A DNA stretch of 64,000 nt, from contig NC_080425.1 of assembly GCF_029873635.1 (NCBI RefSeq), positions 42,912,890-42,976,889 on the forward strand. The letters are read 5' to 3'. This document shows positions 57,075 to 64,000 of the stretch, piece after piece (position 1 is the stretch's first letter; every line of letters starts with the position of its first letter). Under the pieces are notes generated by a model, which saw only the letters and a list, made by a program, of their open reading frames with translations, made no database searches and had not been told where the DNA came from. Both the position numbers and the translations under genes were made by a program. This stretch comes from Malania oleifera (lineage: Eukaryota > Streptophyta > Magnoliopsida > Santalales > Ximeniaceae).

Positions 57075-58937
57075 AAAGAAAAAAAAAGAAAAAGAAAAAG
57101 AAAAAAAGGAAAAAGGAAAAAGGAAAAATGAAGGAAAAGCCTCCAAGTTAAAATTTGTCAAGGACCCCTCTGCAAAATAGGGACAAGGAGTTTTGTTGAT
57201 TGAGAAGGCATAAATGACTTATCAAGCTTCACATTTGCTCAAATTGATGAACAAATTGGCGTTTTGAAAGTATGATGATTATATCCTCATCAAATGAAGG
57301 GTGGGCATATTTGGTCGATTAGTGTCCCTGAAAAAAAAAACCAAATTGTTATTTACCACTTGCTAACCATTTGGAACTTGAATGTATATGTTAAACCAAC
57401 TTTTTCTCAAAAGTCAATTTACCATAAATTTAACCTAGGCTTGGGTCTTCTAAAGTTTGACAAGTCATTTGAGGAAATGGTCACTACCAAAGGGACGACA
57501 GGTCGTTTTTTTTGCTACCCAGAAGAAGATCAAAGAAGAAATCCTATGCAAGCCCTCTTGAGCCTAAAAGAATTCAATTCTTGATTAACTCGTCAAATGA
57601 TCACACCCCACACTGGGGCCGTTTTTTAAAAAAAAAAGATTAGTCCCAATTGAAGTCCTAATGAACATGATGCTAAAACATCCTCCATAAAAGGGAAAGA
57701 GAAAAAAAAGAAGAAAATGTAGAAAAAGGAGAAAAAGAAAGAAAATGAAAAGGGACATGCTTAAGATGTGATCTCTGACCAAGGATTACCCTTTTTAAGT
57801 TCAACAAAGTTTGAGCCGTATTGTACCCTTTTCTTCTCTAACCAATACCCTCAGCCTACATTATGGTCCAAATAAAAAACCTGACCTGATTGGTACACAC
57901 ATTGTTGTATGAAATGATTTTTCAAACTCAATGTTGAGTCTGAACTACGTAATGACTTAATCCTGAGAAGGTACGTAGGTAGCTTGTTCAAATAACAAGT
58001 TCATTCAACACTTTGCGAATATGGCGCCCTAAACTGGGGTAGAAATTTTTGCAATGGGATGAGATTTTTTGAGCTTTAGTTTCCTTATTCTTGTTAAAAC
58101 TTGAATCCTTAGCCTACATTTCGTCCCGAGCCTTAAAGTCCACCCTGAGATTGGAATATTGATCAGATTACTCAATAAGACACTAGACAGAAAGCTTGAA
58201 ATGAGCAAGAAAGAATCTCTGGCGGGTGATGTAGTGGATGAGTTATGGTTAGAAGGCTGATATATAAAAAAGGAAAAAGAAAAGAGGGGTTTGCTCATTG
58301 ATGTGATTCCTTAAGCTAGCAGCAAAGCTACAAAGAACTGGTAAAATTGTTTCCTGTTAAGCAAGCATAGAAAGTCAAGTGAGAACAAACAAGTTTGAGC
58401 ATTCCTTTCTGAGATTGGGTTGTAATTGCATATTCATTTTAAAACATTAAGGATGTGATTCAAAGAAGGTCATTTTTGGTGGAATGCAAAAGGGGCAGGA
58501 TCAAACACAAATGAGTGTAACTGGGGCAGATTCCACAATGAATTTCAGTGAAACTGATTTAGGGGCATCCATACTGGATTGGAATTCAAAGTTGGTTTTG
58601 TCGATTATGGGTATATTGGAGAAAGAAAACCCGCACGTCATCGTACATTTCATGCATTGCATAAAGAAAAAGAAAAACCATACATATTCTCATACACATA
58701 ACAATAGGCATACACCCTTGCATCCTTGCATCATAGGTAGAAACATGCATACATCGCATTGCATCATCTCTCCGTACTTGTTTTAATAGACTTTTGTGCA
58801 TCCGTTTTCCATCCTGGTTTAAGAAATCCTTGTTAAAATTGGGGCAACTATCTCAGGCTTTAATTGATTCATCAGCTTTGAAATTGGGGCAGTTGACCCA
58901 GTCTAAATCCAGTCATATTCTCTAAAAATAGGGCACT
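56781..58937 (+). other. 3' non-coding region of the Tat/Ogre-like element
   Basis: No protease, RT, RNase H or integrase motif is seen on either strand. A poly(A)/AAAAAG tract lies at 57,037-57,130. The GGTACGTAGGTAGCTTGTTC stretch (57,971) and GGCGCCCTAAACTGGGG (58,023) look like the Tat/Ogre region before the 3' LTR. Several GGGGCA purine runs (58,490-58,900) may include the polypurine tract. It is cut by gypsy element G3 at 58,938. Confidence 0.6.
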
Positions 58938-59004
58938 TGTAGAGACTCAAACTAGGAAAGTAAGGAAATTAAATAAGAAACAGAAAAAAAGGGATTTCAG
59001 TAGG

Positions 59005-59205
59005 CTTCATCAACGAAGTCCATGTTCTCGTCAACGAAGGCCCTTATGTGGTTCGTCACTGAAATTCAGAGCATCGTCGACAAAGAGATCCAGAATGACC
59101 GAAAATATGAGGCTTAGAGTTTGTTGACGAAGCCCTTCTTTTGTAGATGAACGACCTTTTGTAGTTCGTTGACAAGGCACCATTTCATCGACGAATTTGA
59201 CCGGG
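59005..59205 (+). promoter_or_regulatory. U3 palindrome array of the G3 LTR
   Basis: About seven variants of TTCGTCGACGAA (for example near 59,005, 59,030, 59,072, 59,110, 59,166 and 59,186), ending just before a CTATAAT box. Confidence 0.55.
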
Positions 59206-59928
59206 TCAAGGGGGCTATAATTAGGATTTTTTTTGCTTCTTAATTAATAAATGGAAATATCTCTCCCTCTCTCTCTCTCTAACCTACTACCACACTCTCT
59301 TTCTCTTTAATCTTTCGCTGATCGTTGCTCATTTTGATGATTGGAAGTTACCATGAGGATTAAGGAGCAAATATCGATGAGTCTAGTAGAGTGGATTCTT
59401 GATCTTGAGAAAATGCTAGGGTTTCGTTTTCGAGCATATCTTTACAAGAAATAGGTAAGGGAATTATATTACATCAGTTATGTTTATGAATTCTAACGGA
59501 ATGAAATGTTAAAATGGTTTTTAGATAAATAGTTATGACTTTTCTAGGGTTTTTGGGCCTAGGGTTCGGTTAACTGACTTTTTTTTCAAAACCAACCGTT
59601 TAAATTTAAGTATGATATTTTTAAAGTTTAGTATTGGACTTTACAAATGTTTTCACTAGTTGGAAAGTTGTTATTTCAAACTATAGGCCAATTTTTAAAT
59701 CAACCAAAGACGATAGGGTTGATTATCTCCATTTTTCCCGTATTTAGATATATATCTACATTTAGTAAAACAACAACCACAAGATATTCATACCCAAGTT
59801 TTAGCAGCAGTATTTACTTTCTCAAGAAGATGATTTATTTTTGGGTTATCTGATGAAAAATTGTATGGCTTGAGTACAATTTTTAATTGGCATTAAATGA
59901 GCAGGTTTTGTGTAATACTGAAATGTAA

Positions 59929-60027
59929 CGGCTATATATCGAGATATGAGATATGGTGGCTATATGTCGAGATATGAGATATGATGGCTATATGCCAAGA
60001 GATGAGATATGACTGCTAAATGCCGAG
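59929..60027 (+). repeat. 28-bp tandem repeat in the G3 LTR
   Basis: About 3.5 units with core GGCTATATGTCGAGATATGA. Solo LTR G1 has a different tandem repeat (8,231-8,452) in a comparable downstream part of the LTR. Confidence 0.85.
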
Positions 60028-61117
60028 TTTATAAAATGCCAATTTTTACTAAAACAATTTATGACATATATGATATGCCAGATTTTACCAAGATATTATT
60101 TAGTAGATTTTTTCATAGAATTATGTATAAATTTATGAAATGAATTATGATTACAGTTTTATACGATGTAAATTGCCATATATGATAGTAGAGCCCTATT
60201 ATGATGATCTTATGGTAAGAGCACAGTACCATAGCTATATGTATGTAGGGGTTCAACCACACGTCTTAGATAGAGTGTGGATGGGAAAGGCAATTGGTGA
60301 CATGGGTAAAGTACTCCACGATGCAGAAATTTGGGGGCTCTATCCAATGTAGTAATTCCAGATGACTTAGCCTTTGGGTGGCCTTTGGGTACAGAGTGAG
60401 TAGGCACCATCGTATTACTTTATGTTTGACTTAGCATTAGTTAGCCGGCTATTTGCTAGGTCCAGCCTCCGGGCCACACAACTCGTAATGGGGGGATGTA
60501 AGTCACACGTTTATGTGATGGCGTGACGAAACTAGTCCTACAGACCAGGTTGTATCTTCTAGGCATATATGGGCCTATTTACTATAGAAAGGGCTATATT
60601 GAGCTAGCAGTACATATTTTTAGATTTATAGAGTAATATAGATTTTAAAATGCCAATTAAATGTATTTAAATGTTAGCAGTATATGCACACACGAAATCT
60701 CATGCTAGCCACACAATGATGATAATATAATCTGTCTTACTGAGAGGTGTCTGACCCTAGCATAAAAATATTGTTTCAGGTCCTCTGAGGGATCAATTTT
60801 AGTGTACCACAGGGTTGGTTGTTGATCATCGGCTGTTTAGTCAGAGCCAGTGAGTCGTAGATGGTAGCTATGTTCCTTTTGGGGATTGTAATAGTAGATT
60901 ATGTTTAGTTATGTAGGGATGTATATGGGAAACAGTTAGAGAATCTGGTAAGTATTAGTTGATGTATGTATTTCCGTTGTGTATGTTTATGCAGATCAGT
61001 ATGAAACACCCGTTTTCCTTTATTTGGGCACATTATATATGTATGGTATTAGAGAGATGTATGTTATGTATGTTTAGTGGCATTCCGGGCCCACCTAGAG
61101 GGTTAGGGCGTTACAGG

Positions 61118-61130
61118 TGGTATCAAAGCT
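61118..61130 (+). other. Primer-binding site of gypsy element G3
   Basis: TGGTATCAAAGCT resembles the tRNA-Met type site TGGTATCAGAGC with one mismatch, two bases after the LTR end. An untranslated leader of about 380 bp follows, with no gene seen. Confidence 0.8.
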
Positions 61131-61512
61131 AACCAGGTTGTTAGGTCTTGTAGACTTGGTTAGACGAGGTTAAGAGATCTTACCAGAGTATAGGTGTCAA
61201 AGTAGGACAAGGATAGGAATGAGTATGATAGGACTTTCGAGTTTTGCTTTATAAGCCTGGAGATAGAATTCCATTGGTGGACCTTAGTGTTTTTCTGGAT
61301 CAATCAACGGGTTCAAAAAATCATAGCAATCCATTGATGATTTTGTTTCCAAGTGGAGGGATAGAACTTAAGTTAGAATGAGGGTATTAGGTTGGTAGAG
61401 TACGTGGTCATTAGGGACATAGGTTTATTAAGATGAGTCTTATAGTAATGTAGTAGTAGCTGATATGTAAGATACCAAGATTCTAATCCATTTTCTCAAT
61501 TGTCTCTTCAGG

Positions 61513-62488
61513 ATGGAGTCCAAGGATAATACTGCGAACGCTAGAGGTAGTAGTAGTGAGGGGGTTGGCCATGAGGCTTGCAGTGATACTACGGTGGTAC
61601 TTCGTGACTTTGTCCAGCAGTTTATGGCGGAGGTCATGCAGAATTATAGGGGGCAAGACCATCCCACGACTGAGCTGGGAGGTTCTATTGATCAGTTCAC
61701 TAGACTAAGGCCTCCTACCTTCGCGGGGAGTATAGAATCGATCCATGCGGAGAACTAGATTTAGGAGATCGGGAAGATCTTGCTGTTCTATATTGTATGG
61801 ATGAGCAGAAGGTGCTCTATGCGATGTTCAAGTTGAAAGATGAGGCAGAGAGATGGTAGGAATCGGTAAGGATGTTGGAGGAACAGGGGTTAGTATAGAT
61901 GGCAATGACATTGGGCCATTTCAAAGTGGTGTCCTTTGAGCGGTACTTTCCAGCCACTATCAGGAATGTGAAGATGGCAGAGTTCATGATCTTGACTTAG
62001 GGGCAGTTGATGGTTTAGTAATACGCTGCCAGATTCATGGAGTTATTGCACTTTGCTCTGTTTATGGTACCGGATAAGGTAAGGAAAGCCTGGAAGTTTG
62101 AGAGGGGTCTAAAGAAGGAGATCTAGAAGCAGACAACGATACAGAAAATTCCAAATTTTTCTACGTTGGTGGATAAGGCCACCATGGCAGAGGAGAACCC
62201 GTAGGGGGATTCAGAGGTTTAGATTTTGAAGAAGAGGCCAGCACCTTCCCATTCTTATTCAGGTGCGAGGAAGGGCACTTGGAAGAAATATGGTGGTGGT
62301 GGAGGCCAGTGGCGAGAGACTAGTGGTGGTACATCTCAGTGTACCACATCTTCCTTTGCTTGTCCTACTTGTGGCAAGCAATATGCAGGGAAGTGCATGA
62401 TGGGTTCAGATGTTTGCTTCCGATGTGGAAAACCAAGGCATATGGCACGTGAATGCAGCACACTGGGGAGCAATACACCCCCACAATA
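61513..62488 (+). pseudogene. gag: gag of gypsy element G3, broken
   Basis: The start MESKDNTANARGSS is followed by the gypsy gag core after a frame change near 61,755: DEQKVLYAMFKLKDEAERW, then [26 protein letters not shown] and [15 protein letters not shown]. Two C-rich motifs close it: CPTCGKQYAGKC (His changed to Tyr) and CFRCGKPRHMAREC (62,418-62,460), the paired knuckles typical of Tekay/Del-like chromoviruses. Stops at several codons expected to be Trp or Gln (near 61,858, 61,998 and 62,016-62,021). Confidence 0.87.
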
Positions 62489-62589
62489 GCTATATTGGGG
62501 AGGTGCTTAAGCCCCAAATGGCGGATATCAGAGGGGTATGACCTAGGCAAGGGTGTATTCCCTAACTTCTGGTGATGTAGGGAACACAT

Positions 62590-63480
62590 AAGACATGGTG
62601 ACGGGTAATATCTATATGCTTTCAAATAAAGATGAGCTACTATTTGATGTAGGAGCGATGCATTCCTTTATTTCTCGGGGAGAAGGAACTCAAGCTTGTG
62701 GGATTGTGTGTGCATTTTGCCCCACGTATCTTTTCAACTATTTAGGCTAGGAGGTTACTTCTAGAGGGATGCGAAGGGTATCTAGAGTTTGTGAAAGAAA
62801 CGATGAGAGAAGAACTTAAGCTTGAGGAGATTCCTGTAGTAAGTGAGTTCCTAGATGTGTTTCTAGAGGACTTGTCGGGACTGCCTCCTGATCGTGAGGT
62901 GGACTTATCTTTAGAGTTGACTCCAGGCACGACACCGATTTTGAAAGCTTCATATCATATGATTCCAATAGAACTAAAGGAATTGAAGGAGCAGCTACAA
63001 GAGTTACTTGATAAGGGCAACATCCGGCCGAGTGTTTCACCCTAGGGAGCATCGATACTATTTGTGAAGAAGAAGGATGAGTCGATGAGGATGTGCATCG
63101 ATTGTAAAGAGATTAACAAGGTGACAGTTAAGAATAAATACCCATTATCCAGAAGTAATGATATGTTTGACCAGCTACAGGGCACACTGGTCTTCTCTAA
63201 GATCGATTTGCAATCCGGGCATCAGTTGAAGGTGAAATCGGAGGATGTATCGATGACTGCATTCCGAACTAGGTGTGGCCACTATGAATTTTTGGTTATG
63301 CCTTTCAGATTGACTAATGCTCCCGCAACATTTATAGAATTGATGAACATGGTGTTCCATGAATATCTAGATCAATTCGTGGTCATTTTCATTAATGACA
63401 TCTTAGTTTATGTGAGGAGTCCTAAGGAGCATGTAGTTCATTTAAGGTTGGTACTTTGAGTGCTTAGGGAGAAGAAGCTA
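62590..63480 (+). pseudogene. pol: protease and reverse transcriptase of gypsy element G3, broken
   Basis: A protease trace LLFDVGAMHSFIS lies near 62,638-62,676; active-site Asp-Thr/Ser-Gly reads Asp-Val-Gly. RT from 62,791 shows [49 protein letters not shown] and [14 protein letters not shown]. The catalytic box reads FINDIL where FIDDIL is expected, a single GAT to AAT change of a catalytic Asp. Protease and RT lie closer than usual, so a linker is deleted. A stop at 63,457-63,459 ends the longest frame. Confidence 0.9.
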
Positions 63481-64000
63481 TTTGCAAAGTTTAAGAAATG
63501 CGAGTTCTGGCTAGAGAAAGTGGCATTTTTGAGGCATGTCATATCCAGAAAAGTGGTATCAGTGGACCCGAGTAAAATAGAAGCGGTAGTGGGCTGGATG
63601 TGACCGAAGAATGTTTAGGAGGTTAGAAAATTTTGGGGTCTTGCAGGGTACTACCAACGGTTTGTAGCAGGGTTCTCCAGACTATCAGGTCCATTGACAT
63701 GACTTATGAGGAAGAACGTAAAGTTTGAATAAACTGATGAGTGCGAGCAGAGTTTTTAGGAATTGAAGCAGTGATTGGTTACTACTCCAGTTCTGACCAT
63801 TATGTCAGGGGATGGTGGATTTGTTATCTATAGTGACGCCTCTAAGAAGGGTCTCGGGTGTGTGCTAATGCAATAGGGAAAGGTAATTGTTTATGCTTCT
63901 CGTCAACTCAAGGAGTACAAGAAGAACTACCTGACACATGATGTGGAATTAGCAGCAGTAGTGTATGCATTGAAGATCTGGAGGCACTAACTGTACGGTG
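63481..64000 (+). pseudogene. pol: RT thumb and RNase H of gypsy element G3, broken, runs off the window
   Basis: LFAKFKKCEFWLEKVAFL and GYYQRFVAGFSRL continue RT. RNase H opens near 63,822 with VIYSDASKKGLGCVLMQ and continues [15 protein letters not shown] and [14 protein letters not shown]. At least six in-frame stops occur. Integrase and the 3' LTR should lie to the right. Confidence 0.88.

Larger units (their letters stand above)
58938..61115 (+). mobile_element. 5' LTR of gypsy element G3
   Basis: A 2,178-bp LTR starts TGTAGAGACTC and ends GGGCGTTACA, followed by a primer site. The palindrome array is at 59,005-59,205, a CTATAAT box near 59,213, a CT tract at 59,264-59,282 and a 28-bp tandem repeat at 59,929-60,027. 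The 3' LTR is outside the window. Confidence 0.92.

Noticed and set aside
57037..57130. Long A-rich tract as a possible LINE or SINE tail
   Set aside because: No LINE ORF, SINE boxes or target duplication flank it; it is a simple AAAAAG-type repeat in the Tat/Ogre-like 3' region.

Overview
This window is plant nuclear DNA, probably from a flowering plant and likely a eudicot. It is AT-rich, repeat-dense and heterochromatin-like. Almost all of it is LTR retrotransposons inserted into one another, and the only host-gene material I recognise is a broken cyclin D3-type gene at about 44.0-49.9 kb. I see no intact host gene, tRNA, rRNA or CRISPR array. I name LTR families locally: A, B, C and D are SIRE/Maximus-like Ty1/copia types, and G is a Ty3/gypsy type. 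Boundaries come from TG...CA ends, 5-bp target-site duplications (TSDs), primer-binding sites (PBS) and comparison between copies inside the window.

Layout. (1) 1-11,483: copia element A-1, with partial 5' LTR, PBS, gag, protease-integrase, RT-RNase H, polypurine region and 3' LTR; the 3' LTR carries a reversed gypsy solo LTR (G1, 7,352-9,484, TSD TGGGT). (2) 11,484-12,780: old unassigned sequence. (3) About 12.8-34.0 kb: copia element C-1, which carries a third, env-like ORF. Its 5' LTR holds solo LTR B1 (13,248-15,313, TSD CACAT). Its gag is split by a complete Athila-like gag-only element (16,566-23,258, TSD AGATG) and again by reversed solo LTR D (24,492-28,489, TSD TAGAG), which itself holds solo LTR B2 (25,062-27,102, TSD CACAA). 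(4) 33,972-43,933: reversed C-type LTR S with nested solo LTR C2 (34,805-37,101, TSD AGTTA), then an A LTR fragment and copia element A-2, whose 3' half is missing. (5) 43,937-49,900: a 59-bp Athila-like scrap, then promoter, leader and coding start of the cyclin D pseudogene; the leader is split by reversed solo LTR C3 (44,777-49,225, TSD CTCCC), which holds reversed solo LTR B3 (46,213-48,511, TSD AACTG). (6) About 50.5-58.9 kb: a Tat/Ogre-like element with gag but no visible pol, carrying reversed gypsy solo LTR G2 (51,980-54,196, TSD ATATG). (7) 58,938-64,000: 5' LTR, gag, protease, RT and start of RNase H of a decayed gypsy element (G3) that runs off the window.

The strongest unexplained signals are regulatory. 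Every copia LTR whose U3 is visible, and the three gypsy LTRs, carry a dense array of family-specific short palindromes just upstream of a TATA-like box; LTR B3 has 11 exact copies of GGTCGACC in 376 bp. Element C-1 carries a further array of its own palindrome type inside the element, directly upstream of the env-like ORF, which suggests a second internal promoter. The copia LTR families also share two potential U5 RNA hairpins, one with compensatory arm changes. In-frame stops often fall at Gln codons (CAG to TAG, CAA to TAA), and two stops are shared between copies.
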